In this document: piece by piece, positions 8,193 through 16,092 of the stretch
How positions within the stretch are numbered: position 1 is the stretch's first letter
Layout of the letters: the number at the start of each line of letters is the position of its first letter
Assembly (NCBI GenBank): GCA_017306715.1
Contig: JAFKHV010000039.1
Span: 1-32,265 of the forward strand
Length of the DNA: 32,265 nt
DNA from: Legionella sp.
Lineage (GTDB): Bacteria; Pseudomonadota; Gammaproteobacteria; Legionellales; Legionellaceae
Direction: 5' to 3'
Notes under the pieces: model-generated
What the model was told of the DNA's origin: nothing
The model's database searches: none
Seen by the model: only the letters and a program-made list of their open reading frames with translations
Translations under genes and position numbers: made by a program

Positions 8193-8969
8193 ATGCGGAT
8201 TTTAGTTTACTTTTTTGTGCTATTCGGTTTTATTGCGTGTAACCAGCACACCCCCAATACTTTGGTCATTGGTACCATTGCTGGCCCCGAAACCGATTTA
8301 GTCGAAACAGCTCAAAAAGTAGCTGCTCGAGACTATAATCTTAAAATAAAAATTATAACCTTTAATGACTACAACTTACCTAATGAGGCATTACAGGATG
8401 GTAGTCTCGACGCCAACGTTTATCAGCACCTCCCCTATTTAGAAACTGCAACGAAAGCGCATTATTATGATTTTGAGTCCATTGGTCGCACGTTTGTCTA
8501 TCCGATGGGTATTTATTCGCAAAAACACCATAGTCTCAAAGACTTACCTGATAATTCGCTTATCGCCCTGCCCAATGATCCCAGCAATGAAGTTCGCGCT
8601 TTGGCATTATTGGCACAGGCCCAGCTCATTACTCTAAAAGACGCCAATAGTACGGGTCTACAAGCAATTGATCAAAACCCACATCATTTTAAGTTTAAAG
8701 AAATGGATGCAGCCCAATTACCGCGTATATTGCCTGATGTGGATGCTGCTGTAATCAATACGACCTTTGCCTTGCCCGCGAATTTAAGCCCTGCCCGTGA
8801 TGCACTCTATACTGAGAATAAAGATTCCCCCTATGCGAACATTGTTGTGATTCGGAAAGATAGCCCCAAAAAAGAACAGCTAGAATTGTTCGTTAAAGCG
8901 TTAAATTCCAAAGAGGTTAAAGAACAGGCGCAAAAGATTTTTGGTGATGCGGCGATCCCTGCGTGGTAA
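8193..8969 (+). CDS. metQ: Methionine-binding lipoprotein of the NlpA/MetQ family
   Basis: A 258-aa substrate-binding lipoprotein. It has a short signal peptide ending in a lipobox (FIAC, Cys16), so the mature protein is anchored in the membrane on the periplasmic side. The body shows NlpA-family marks: LVIGTIAGPETDLVE at the start of the mature domain, DGSLDANVYQHLPYL near 66-80, YPMGIYS near 105, and LPNDPSNEVRALALL near 125. A GAGGAG ribosome site precedes the ATG. It completes metNIQ, a self-contained methionine importer; methionine uptake is consistent with an amino-acid-using intracellular bacterium. A strong hairpin lies about 60 bp after the stop. Confidence 0.93.
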   Translation: MRILVYFFVLFGFIACNQHTPNTLVIGTIAGPETDLVETAQKVAARDYNLKIKIITFNDYNLPNEALQDGSLDANVYQHLPYLETATKAHYYDFESIGRTFVYPMGIYSQKHHSLKDLPDNSLIALPNDPSNEVRALALLAQAQLITLKDANSTGLQAIDQNPHHFKFKEMDAAQLPRILPDVDAAVINTTFALPANLSPARDALYTENKDSPYANIVVIRKDSPKKEQLELFVKALNSKEVKEQAQKIFGDAAIPAW

Positions 8970-9031
8970 ATTATATCCACTGTCTGAATTGGTCATTATC
9001 AACATGTAGTAAGTAATCAATATCAAGCTTG

Positions 9032-9052
9032 TGCGCTGCGAGGAGCAGCGCA
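9032..9052. repeat. Strong GC-rich hairpin after metQ
   Basis: TGCGCTGC (9032-9039) pairs perfectly with GCAGCGCA (9045-9052) around a five-base GAGGA loop. No T run follows on either strand, so it is not a classical intrinsic terminator. It is probably a 3'-end structure of the metNIQ message or part of a small RNA; the GGA in the loop is of the kind bound by CsrA/RsmA. Confidence 0.55.
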
Positions 9053-9150
9053 TAAATAACAGGAAACTCAAAAGTTTTATATAGATAGACTATAACGTTT
9101 GTTAATGCTCAGATAATGCCTCGATGAAAAGTCATTTTATGTATTTTTTA

Positions 9151-9167
9151 CTTAATTTTCAGTTAAT
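9151..9167 (+). promoter_or_regulatory. Putative PmrA response-regulator box
   Basis: Two TTAAT half-sites start at 9152 and 9163, an 11-bp period, giving cTTAATttTcagTTAAT. This is close to the tandem element known upstream of many PmrA-regulated Dot/Icm effector genes in Legionella. It ends 10 bp before the -10 hexamer of the following gene, as expected for an activator overlapping the -35 position. Confidence 0.6.
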
Positions 9168-9174
9168 AAAAAAG

Positions 9175-9183
9175 TGTTATACT
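9175..9183 (+). promoter_or_regulatory. Extended -10 promoter of the effector-like gene
   Basis: TGT followed by TATACT at 9178-9183 forms an extended -10 element 27 bp before the ATG at 9210. No good -35 hexamer is present at the right spacing, which fits an activator-dependent promoter with the PmrA box in that place. Confidence 0.55.
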
Positions 9184-9209
9184 AATTGAAAAATTAGTTC
9201 GAGGTTATT

Positions 9210-10802
9210 ATGCCAGGAATGTTGAATCAAGTCGTCTCAGGTCTTACAAATAAAATCAAGGGTATTCCCGGTAAAATAAAAGGAAAAATTCAAGATTTGG
9301 CCGAGCAAGAGCGCGGACCTCTTGTCGGCTCATACAATCATGTAAAACCTCTTGAACGTACCGCATTACATAAAGCTATTGGTGATAGACTTCTATACGA
9401 ACCCTTTTCGCCCATGGCTTATAAAGCCACTCTAGACGAATACTTACCCAATATAGGCATCGATAAAAAAACATCTTTTGATGCGACTGCCTTTAGCACC
9501 TTGCGCAATACACGTGCCCATGATTTCCAAGGCTTAAAAGAAGCTACTACTGCGTCTGGGGAAATTATAAGTAAAAAATTGGCTGAAGAAAGTCAGAATG
9601 CGAATGTGCAAAATGCTAAAACTGCAGTTCAAGGTGCCTTAAATAGTGCTTTAAGTGCCTCGCCTAACTTTGAAAGCGCCCAACTCGATTACGAGGCACG
9701 CATAGGTAGCTTCAAAAAACTTTTGGATAAAGTCCCCAGTACTTACAAAATTCAGGATTTAAGCGCAGTTATGAAATCTGCGATTGATGAAGGTCGTGCA
9801 GCAATCACCACGCAACACGGTGACGAGATCAAAAAGCTAAATCAGCTGTTCACAGAAGTTCAGTTCAAAACTGATTTAAAAGCAGCTTTAAACATACAAG
9901 ATGATCATCAAATCGATTTGGTCAAAGAAAGCATCGTAAATAATCTTAAAAAGACTCATACCGACACACTTGCAGCGTTTGATAAATCCACTCAGGAATC
10001 GCTAACCAAGATCCACAAGGCAGCAGAACAAGAGCTGAAAGCATTTACCTTTATCGCAAATCTACACGCAAATGAAAGAAAAATGCGCGAAATGATTGAA
10101 AAACTTGCTGCAGAAACGCTTAAAGAGAAAAGTAATGATAATATGGTTGTTGACATTTCCGAAAATAAATTAAGCGTATCGTCTGTACGTTTGGATAAAC
10201 TTGAATTTATTCAACAACTAGGTGGAAATAAAATTGTACGTCAACAAGACACGGATCCACCGGTTTATAAATTGAGCATGGGTATGAAACTCTTTAGTCC
10301 CTTTTATTATGGGGGTGGAAAACACAAACAGGACTTATTATTACTCGCACAAACTATTCGTGCGACAGGCTCTGAAAGCATTACGTTTAATGTGGAAAAT
10401 TTCTCTGATCCTAAAGTGGCAGAGCAACGTGCACGAGAAGCTTTTGAGGCGGGACTTAAAGCAGGTTTTCCTCCTGAAAAAATAAAAATTAATGTTAACG
10501 GTTTGAATCTTGCTCATGAAGCACAGGAAAAAAGTGAAAAGAACCCTCAAAAATATGATTCAATTAGAGAGAAACTGTTTGCAGAGAAACCAAATTTATA
10601 TAAGGAATATGTAGAAAATGGTGTCCGAGTTCGTGATGAACTGAAAAAATTAAATGCAGCTATCGAAACGCCAACGAAACCTTCTGATGAAATTAAGAAA
10701 GAGATGGAAGAGTTACGGAAAGAGGCTCGAGGAAAACAACAAAAAACCATCAAAATTGAGCCTGAAGCAGCTGAGCAAAAGGACACGCCCGCCCCTACTT
10801 GA
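9210..10802 (+). CDS. Probable Dot/Icm effector, coiled-coil protein of unknown function
   Basis: A 530-aa soluble protein I do not recognise as a named family. It begins with a short Gly/Lys-rich segment; residues about 105-310 are Ala/Lys/Glu/Gln-rich and look strongly helical or coiled-coil. Residues about 350-450 form a more globular part containing GGGKHKQDLLLLAQTIRATG and a following beta-alpha pattern that loosely resembles LPD7-like domains (weak). The last 40 residues are rich in Glu and Lys, with an EMEELRKE block and a small-residue/Pro tail, as in Dot/Icm translocation signals. The ATG has a GAGG site five bases upstream, and a PmrA-type box plus extended -10 lie just before it. 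Effector status is inference from promoter, composition and C-terminus; the biochemical activity is unknown. Confidence 0.7.
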   Translation: MPGMLNQVVSGLTNKIKGIPGKIKGKIQDLAEQERGPLVGSYNHVKPLERTALHKAIGDRLLYEPFSPMAYKATLDEYLPNIGIDKKTSFDATAFSTLRNTRAHDFQGLKEATTASGEIISKKLAEESQNANVQNAKTAVQGALNSALSASPNFESAQLDYEARIGSFKKLLDKVPSTYKIQDLSAVMKSAIDEGRAAITTQHGDEIKKLNQLFTEVQFKTDLKAALNIQDDHQIDLVKESIVNNLKKTHTDTLAAFDKSTQESLTKIHKAAEQELKAFTFIANLHANERKMREMIEKLAAETLKEKSNDNMVVDISENKLSVSSVRLDKLEFIQQLGGNKIVRQQDTDPPVYKLSMGMKLFSPFYYGGGKHKQDLLLLAQTIRATGSESITFNVENFSDPKVAEQRAREAFEAGLKAGFPPEKIKINVNGLNLAHEAQEKSEKNPQKYDSIREKLFAEKPNLYKEYVENGVRVRDELKKLNAAIETPTKPSDEIKKEMEELRKEARGKQQKTIKIEPEAAEQKDTPAPT

Positions 10803-10810
10803 TTACACTA

Positions 10811-10838
10811 AATTTTGCGGTTAATGCGCCGCAAAATT
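10811..10838. terminator. 10-bp perfect hairpin after the effector-like gene
   Basis: AATTTTGCGG (10811-10820) pairs perfectly with CCGCAAAATT (10829-10838) across an eight-base loop, 9 bp after the stop codon. The arms end in A/T runs but no further T tract follows, so it may be a weak terminator or a 3'-protecting stem. Confidence 0.45.
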
Positions 10839-10910
10839 ATAAAAAACTGTTATTAATCATTCGATTCTGGTATTTTATACCACGTCAACAGATCTGACTA
10901 AGGAGAGTCA

Positions 10911-11078
10911 ATGAATGATCGTGATTTTGACGACGAAGAAGAAGCATTGGAAGATTTTACTTTGAATACAGGGGCTACCGTAGAAGCTAACCCCTCTACC
11001 AAGCTTGAGCGTCGACGAAGAATCGAAGATTTGTTTGAAGAAAAACGTCTAAAAGAGGAATTAGCTGATTTTGGATAA
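10911..11078 (+). CDS. Small acidic/basic protein of the PA3496 family
   Basis: A 55-aa protein with a strong ribosome site (AAGGAG) before its ATG. The N-terminal half is acidic (DRDFDDEEEALEDF), the middle is Thr/Ala/Asn-rich, and the C-terminal half is a charged helix with the motif LERRRRIEDLFEEKRLKEEL. This arrangement matches the short proteins annotated as PA3496 family, putative envelope integrity, found across gammaproteobacteria. No signal peptide or membrane helix is present, so it should be cytoplasmic. Function is not established to my knowledge. It stands alone between two hairpins, and so is probably a monocistronic unit. Confidence 0.75.
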   Translation: MNDRDFDDEEEALEDFTLNTGATVEANPSTKLERRRRIEDLFEEKRLKEELADFG

Positions 11079-11097
11079 TTAGCATAATTTACTTCGA

Positions 11098-11127
11098 TTA
11101 TCCGTATGAATTTATTTATACGGATAA
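11098..11127. repeat. 10-bp perfect AT-rich inverted repeat
   Basis: TTATCCGTAT (11098-11107) pairs with ATACGGATAA (11118-11127) across a ten-base loop, 19 bp after the PA3496-family stop codon. It is probably a transcript-end stem; no T tract follows. Confidence 0.45.
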
Positions 11128-11241
11128 ATTATCACCTTCTAAAAAAAACTCAAAAAGTAATTTTATAAACCTCATTAAGCACTATACTTACTATGTGGCC
11201 AAAAGTCATATAAAGGAATAGTCCAACAAGGAGGATAAATA

Positions 11242-11481
11242 ATGAGCCAATCTTCAACAACTTGCGCACGCTTGCTACGCATCGGACTTATGACGGCAGT
11301 ATTAAGTTTTGTGGCGAGCTATACAACCATAGCCGCTGCAGCTCAGGGATGTGGTCATGGTTTCCATCGTAATGCTTATGGGCGTTGTGTTTTTAATCAT
11401 CCTGGTCCTAATGCACGTCCTGCGCCTTACCATCGTGGCTGCTGGAGAAATATGTGGGGGCAATTACGTTGTTATCGTTAG
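11242..11481 (+). CDS. Small secreted Cys/His/Gly-rich protein (GCG_CRPN-type)
   Basis: A 79-aa protein with a signal peptide (hydrophobic stretch about residues 13-32, ending in IAAAA just before the mature QGCG). The mature part, GCGHGFHRNAYGRCVFN, matches the pattern of the short GCG_CRPN domain proteins, and is followed by a Pro/His-rich stretch and a second CW...RCYR segment. Four cysteines suggest two disulfides in the periplasm or outside the cell. The ribosome site AAGGAGGA is very strong and an intrinsic terminator follows, so it is probably well expressed as a single-gene transcript. The function is unknown; the Cys/His content could allow metal binding. Confidence 0.75.
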   Translation: MSQSSTTCARLLRIGLMTAVLSFVASYTTIAAAAQGCGHGFHRNAYGRCVFNHPGPNARPAPYHRGCWRNMWGQLRCYR

Positions 11482-11492
11482 TCATCCTGCTT

Positions 11493-11520
11493 GCCTGAAC
11501 TTAGCTGTTCAGGCTTTTTA
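11493..11520 (+). terminator. Intrinsic terminator of the small secreted protein gene
   Basis: GCCTGAAC (11493-11500) and GTTCAGGC (11507-11514) form a perfect 8-bp stem with a six-base loop, directly followed by TTTTTA. It works in the plus direction. Its T tract touches the stop codon of the convergent cyclase gene. Confidence 0.9.
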
Positions 11521-12813
11521 TGCAGAAGTACTCTCTTTTATTTGCATACGGAAATATTTTGCCGCGGTGTCCAAGGGATTTTCCTCAATGATTTTATCAA
11601 ATAGGCTTTTTGCTTCTAAATACTGCTTGGAATTTAAAAATTCCAGAGCTTGAGCAAAATCCGCTAAGGAATTCAACTTTAATTCACGAACGGCTACCTC
11701 ATCATGTGAAAAAAGCTCATATACATTGATCGGAAGATTCTTACCTTTGACATGCGTCACTCCAAGTGAACGTAAATGATAGTCTTGACCTTGTTTTAAA
11801 CGCTGATAGGTCTGGCCACTTATGAGTATATTAATACCAAACTGTCTTGTTAAAGATTCAACTCGAGAAGCGATGTTAACCGCATCGCTGATAACACTGC
11901 AATCCATGCGTGTTGCGAAACCGACCGTACCGACAATTACCGAGCCCGTGTTAATTCCAATTCCCACCTCTAATTCAACTTGATTATTCTGAGCACGCTC
12001 TTGATTGCAAAGGTCAAGTGCCTCTAACATTCCTAATGCTGCAGCAACAGCGTCATCCGCATCATCAAAAAGAGCCATTAATGCGTCACCAATATATTTA
12101 TCGATAAATCCTCGATGTTTGATGATGGGCGGATTTAGATAATTCATGAGCGTATTTACGGTATTAAAAATTTCAACTGACGAAGATGCTTCTGCAAGCG
12201 TAGTAAACGATTTGATATCCAAAAAAAGTACAGTCATCGTTTTTTCAATACAATCCCCTAACCGAATATCAGCAATTTGTTTTCGATTTAAAAGTTTTAA
12301 AAAATCTTCGGGGACAAATCGCGACACAGCCACTGCGTTTTGCTGAATCTCTAATAATTTATTCACTAATTCATCATTAAGTACACGGACTTTTTTTTCG
12401 GCTAGCTGCAATTCGTTAAAATAATTACTCGTACGAACCATGTATTGAACTCGATATCCTAACAGGTTGGTATTTATCGGTTTTGTTGTAAAATCAGTTG
12501 CCCCTGCAGCAAAGGCTTTATTTATTGATTCATAATCATCAAGCCCTGTAATCATCATGATAGGAGTAAAGCGGTATTCTTCAATTTTACGAATTTCGCT
12601 GCAGGCAGTAAAACCATCCATTTCCGGCATTTCCACATCCAATAAAATCACATCAGGACTCTGCTTTCGTAAGAGTGCTAGTGCTTCTAACCCATTTTTT
12701 GCAGTGATTACCTCAAAACCTGCTTGCTGCAATGCATCCATGGTCAAGAGCCGCATGGTCGGGCTATCGTCTACCACCAAGATTAAAATTGGATTAATTT
12801 TTTCCATTTTCAT
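11518..12813 (-). CDS. Response regulator with class III adenylate/guanylate cyclase output
   Basis: A 431-aa protein: receiver domain (residues 8-125; acidic pair at 15-16, phospho-acceptor Asp59, Lys111), a helical linker with the RFVP..FL...LGD motif, class III cyclase domain (about 190-368), and a short TPR-like helical tail. The cyclase has both metal-binding aspartates (Asp199 and Asp243), Lys239 for the purine, Ser306 at the second purine-specifying position, and the transition-state residues Asn313 and Arg317, so it should be active. Lys with a Thr/Ser-type residue favours ATP over GTP. It is the last gene of the chemosensory operon and overlaps cheB by 20 bp, so the receiver is the expected phosphorylation target of the operon's CheA. 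ATG 12813 was taken; the ATG at 12807 has a slightly better-placed AGAG site. Confidence 0.92.
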   Translation of the reverse strand: MKMEKINPILILVVDDSPTMRLLTMDALQQAGFEVITAKNGLEALALLRKQSPDVILLDVEMPEMDGFTACSEIRKIEEYRFTPIMMITGLDDYESINKAFAAGATDFTTKPINTNLLGYRVQYMVRTSNYFNELQLAEKKVRVLNDELVNKLLEIQQNAVAVSRFVPEDFLKLLNRKQIADIRLGDCIEKTMTVLFLDIKSFTTLAEASSSVEIFNTVNTLMNYLNPPIIKHRGFIDKYIGDALMALFDDADDAVAAALGMLEALDLCNQERAQNNQVELEVGIGINTGSVIVGTVGFATRMDCSVISDAVNIASRVESLTRQFGINILISGQTYQRLKQGQDYHLRSLGVTHVKGKNLPINVYELFSHDEVAVRELKLNSLADFAQALEFLNSKQYLEAKSLFDKIIEENPLDTAAKYFRMQIKESTSA

Positions 12814-13864
12814 CTCTAAATTTTGGGTTAATACAATAAGTGATTAAATAGAAAGGTAAGTCCTTAAGAGGAACTACTTTATCTACAGCATTTAATGACT
12901 GGGCCACCTCCCCCATTCCGAAGACCACAGCACTATCTGAATCCTGGATAAGTGTATGCCCGCCTGCTTCTCGAATTTTAAGTAAACCCTCCGCACCATC
13001 ATCACTCATTCCTGTTAATAAAATACCAATTGAGTTCGAACCAGCCTCGAGGGAAACAGTGTTTAACAAGTAATCAATTGATGGACAAAAATCTTCACTA
13101 CCCTCGCAAGGGATTAATCGCGTGCATAAATTCTGATTAACGCGTTTAAGCCCCAATTGATACTCCTCTGGTGCAATATATACCGTGCCTTTGCATAGCG
13201 AAACATGATCGGTGGCAACAACTACCTGAAGCTTGCTACACTGGGCAAGCCAGCGTGCATAACCTTGGGTAAATCCTTTACTCATATGCTGGACTATAAC
13301 GATAGGCACAGGAAAATCACTTGGCAAATTAGATAATAAGTACTTCACCGCCGATGGACCACCTACGGATGCGCCAAGAGCTACAATTTCACAATGGGTA
13401 CCTGCCTTAACAATATCAGCAGCCATTGTGGCTTTAGATACTGGACGCCCTGGTATCTTAATCAATTGGATTTCTGCCAAACTACGTAATGTGTCAATAA
13501 TGTATTGTTTACGCTCAGTAAAATTTGATGCAAATATATTACCTGGCTTGGTGATTGCGGTTAAGGCGCCTGCTTCTAAAATTGGGAAAGTAGCCGAAAC
13601 GGACTCATCACTGATTGTGGCACTGATAATAACAATGGGAGTCGGGTATTGATCCATAATGATACGTGTGGCCTGTAAGCCATCCATTATCGGCATCTGA
13701 ATATCCATAGTAATTAAATCAGGACGTAAACGCGCGGTCAATTCGATGGCCTCTTTACCATTATGAGCAATACCTACGATTTCAAAATCATCAGCAGCAC
13801 TTAAAATTTGTTTAATTATTGCAATTTCCGTAGGTGAATCATCAACAATCAATATACGAATCAT
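12794..13864 (-). CDS. cheB: Chemotaxis-type protein-glutamate methylesterase
   Basis: A 356-aa two-domain CheB. The N-terminal receiver has the phospho-acceptor Asp54; the C-terminal methylesterase has the catalytic triad Ser166 (GASVGGP), His193 (VQHM) and Asp289 (GMSDDG). It should remove methyl groups from the operon's MCP and be stimulated when CheA phosphorylates it, providing negative feedback as WspF does in Pseudomonas. It starts 3 bp after cheA ends and overlaps the cyclase gene at its end. All key residues are present and length is normal. Confidence 0.94.
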   Translation of the reverse strand: MIRILIVDDSPTEIAIIKQILSAADDFEIVGIAHNGKEAIELTARLRPDLITMDIQMPIMDGLQATRIIMDQYPTPIVIISATISDESVSATFPILEAGALTAITKPGNIFASNFTERKQYIIDTLRSLAEIQLIKIPGRPVSKATMAADIVKAGTHCEIVALGASVGGPSAVKYLLSNLPSDFPVPIVIVQHMSKGFTQGYARWLAQCSKLQVVVATDHVSLCKGTVYIAPEEYQLGLKRVNQNLCTRLIPCEGSEDFCPSIDYLLNTVSLEAGSNSIGILLTGMSDDGAEGLLKIREAGGHTLIQDSDSAVVFGMGEVAQSLNAVDKVVPLKDLPFYLITYCINPKFRDENGKN

Positions 13865-13867
13865 CGG

Positions 13868-16087
13868 TCATTCCCTAAAATAATTATGCGTTAACGGTGT
13901 TTGTGCACGGCGAATTAATTCATGAGCATTGAGGATAAAACTGATTTGCTCATCACCTAAAATTGTTGCGCCATCAACTCCAGGAAGAGTAGTTAAGGGC
14001 TCTGCTAAAGGCTTCAATAAGAGCTCACGCTCACCAAGAACATCATCGACCACCAACGCAATCCTATGTCGCTTATTCTGAATCACTACCGCCATCGTAA
14101 ACTGCTCAATCGGGTTCACAGAATCAGAAATTCCTAATAGTTGAGCGAGCGAACATAATAACAGCGGATGGCCCTCCACTAATAAAGCATCCTTACCTTC
14201 AACCTGCACCCTATTATGGTCATTAATAAGTAATATACGTTCGACAGCTTCAGTGCTGATAACAAAAAGCTGATGTGCAGCACGTACAATGACCCCATGC
14301 TCTGTAGCTAAAGTAATGGGCACACGCAGGTGGAAAACTGTTCCTTTCCCTTGTGTGCTTTCAACAGCAATCGTCCCTTTGAGCTGTACTAAATTTGAAC
14401 GAACCACATCCAAACCTACCCCTCTGCCTGAGATCTCAGATGCGACTTCACGAGAAGAAAATCCAGGCAGAAAGATTAACTCCAGCGCCGATTTGGCTGT
14501 TAATCCTTCAATTTCTGTTCGTGTTAATAAATTACGCTGTAACGCTATTTGAATGTTTTTTTGCGCATCAATCCCGGCACCGTCATCACTGATTTTAAAA
14601 ATAACCTGCTGGTCTTCTTGCAAAATCTCTAAAGAAATATGCCCTTGTTCGCTTTTACCAAGACGTAATCGTTGTTCAGGGGCCTCTAAGCCATGATCAA
14701 GTGCATTACGGAGTAAATGTAATAACGGATCTTTTAAACCATCAAGAATAAGTTTATCAATTTTTACATCATTATGTTTCATGTCAAAAACCACCGGTTT
14801 TTGCAAAGCCTGAGCTAAATCACGAACCATGCGCGGGAAATAAGCTAATTGCGTCTGCACTGGGAGTAAACGCGCCATCCCAATTTCTTCCTGCAGATGT
14901 GTGGTTAATAAAGACAGTTCGTTAAAATCAATTGCGAGTGCTTGTTGTGTCGTATGTACTTCTTTATTCAGAGCAAATAATGCCTTTGAAAACTCATTAA
15001 AATCCGGGTGACTTATTTTTTTTTCCCAAACATAGGCATTTTTTCGTAATACGCGCATCAAATTATTATATTGATATTCAATGTATTGCAGCTGCTCCTG
15101 ATGATTATGTAACGAAATTTTAACGGATTGTAATTGTTCCAAATCAGCAGAAATAAGTTCCAACTTACTTAAAGAAATACGTACCGAGTCATACTCTTTT
15201 GTACTTGAATAAGAATCCTTTTGATAGGCTTGAGGAAGTGCCTTACTATGAAGGGTTTCTTCGGTAGAAAAAGACACTGAGGGTGGCAGTTTTTCAGCAT
15301 ACGCCCCCACTTGAACCTGCATCATGGCATCTAGAAGTTGTAGATTTTTATTCACCCAGTCCGGAGTCGGTGATAATTTTTTTAACTGTAATTCTTGAAA
15401 ATTGTGTTCGAGTTGATGTGCAAAACCGGCAATCTCATCTGCCCCTACCCCCCGCGCTGCTCCCTTAATATTATGAGCAGCACGAAACATAGACTGCAAT
15501 TTTAATTGCAATTCTTCTTCATGAAAGGTTTTGTTTTCCAATTCAAGAAGACTCGTTGTTAAAATGCGATTATTCTCTTCAAGTTCTAATGAAAAAGTTT
15601 CCAGGATTTGTGCAAGCACATTATTTTTTATTTCATTATGATCTGGAATCTCCGCCTCGCTAAGGGCTAGAGCAGAACCACTTTTTGGAAGAGGTCCGCG
15701 CCCGTGGACAATATTTTGTAATTCATGCTCGAGATGCGTCAATGATGATGGCCATTCCCCCTCTTCTTGCAGAACAGACATCCCATGCTGCATACCTAAT
15801 GCGACAGACTCAGCAAGCTCCCAGCTTGATTTAATTATCTGTAAATCTTTATTAAAAAGATTTTCCAAACCCTCTGCCAATTGCGGGATACCGGATATAT
15901 CTGCGGATTGCGCTGCGACCTTAATATTACGGCTAACCTGAATGATTCGCCGCTGTATGGCGGGCAATTCTGTATCCTCTGAATTTTTACCGATTTGTAT
16001 TTGTTGAAGAATGACTGCAGACAAGTCGTCTAATTCCTCTTTAAACGTGGTTAATAGTTTTTTTCTCAGCTCATTATTAGCAGTCAT
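13868..16087 (-). CDS. cheA: CheA-type chemosensory histidine kinase with a degenerate first Hpt domain
   Basis: A 739-aa CheA-like kinase. Residues 1-125 look like an Hpt domain whose phosphorylation site is lost (SRNIKVAAQ at 52-60, Arg53 where His is expected). Residues about 150-265 are an intact Hpt domain with His205 in AAHNIKGAARG. A helical dimerisation region follows, then the ATPase domain with the N box HLLRNALDHG (456-465), DDGAGID near 501 and GRGVGLD near 554, and a CheW-like domain at 590-730. There is no CheY-binding P2 domain and no fused receiver, unlike WspE. It should autophosphorylate in complex with the MCP and CheW and pass phosphate to CheB and the cyclase receiver. 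Confidence 0.93.
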   Translation of the reverse strand: MTANNELRKKLLTTFKEELDDLSAVILQQIQIGKNSEDTELPAIQRRIIQVSRNIKVAAQSADISGIPQLAEGLENLFNKDLQIIKSSWELAESVALGMQHGMSVLQEEGEWPSSLTHLEHELQNIVHGRGPLPKSGSALALSEAEIPDHNEIKNNVLAQILETFSLELEENNRILTTSLLELENKTFHEEELQLKLQSMFRAAHNIKGAARGVGADEIAGFAHQLEHNFQELQLKKLSPTPDWVNKNLQLLDAMMQVQVGAYAEKLPPSVSFSTEETLHSKALPQAYQKDSYSSTKEYDSVRISLSKLELISADLEQLQSVKISLHNHQEQLQYIEYQYNNLMRVLRKNAYVWEKKISHPDFNEFSKALFALNKEVHTTQQALAIDFNELSLLTTHLQEEIGMARLLPVQTQLAYFPRMVRDLAQALQKPVVFDMKHNDVKIDKLILDGLKDPLLHLLRNALDHGLEAPEQRLRLGKSEQGHISLEILQEDQQVIFKISDDGAGIDAQKNIQIALQRNLLTRTEIEGLTAKSALELIFLPGFSSREVASEISGRGVGLDVVRSNLVQLKGTIAVESTQGKGTVFHLRVPITLATEHGVIVRAAHQLFVISTEAVERILLINDHNRVQVEGKDALLVEGHPLLLCSLAQLLGISDSVNPIEQFTMAVVIQNKRHRIALVVDDVLGERELLLKPLAEPLTTLPGVDGATILGDEQISFILNAHELIRRAQTPLTHNYFRE

Positions 16088-16092
16088 TAGGT

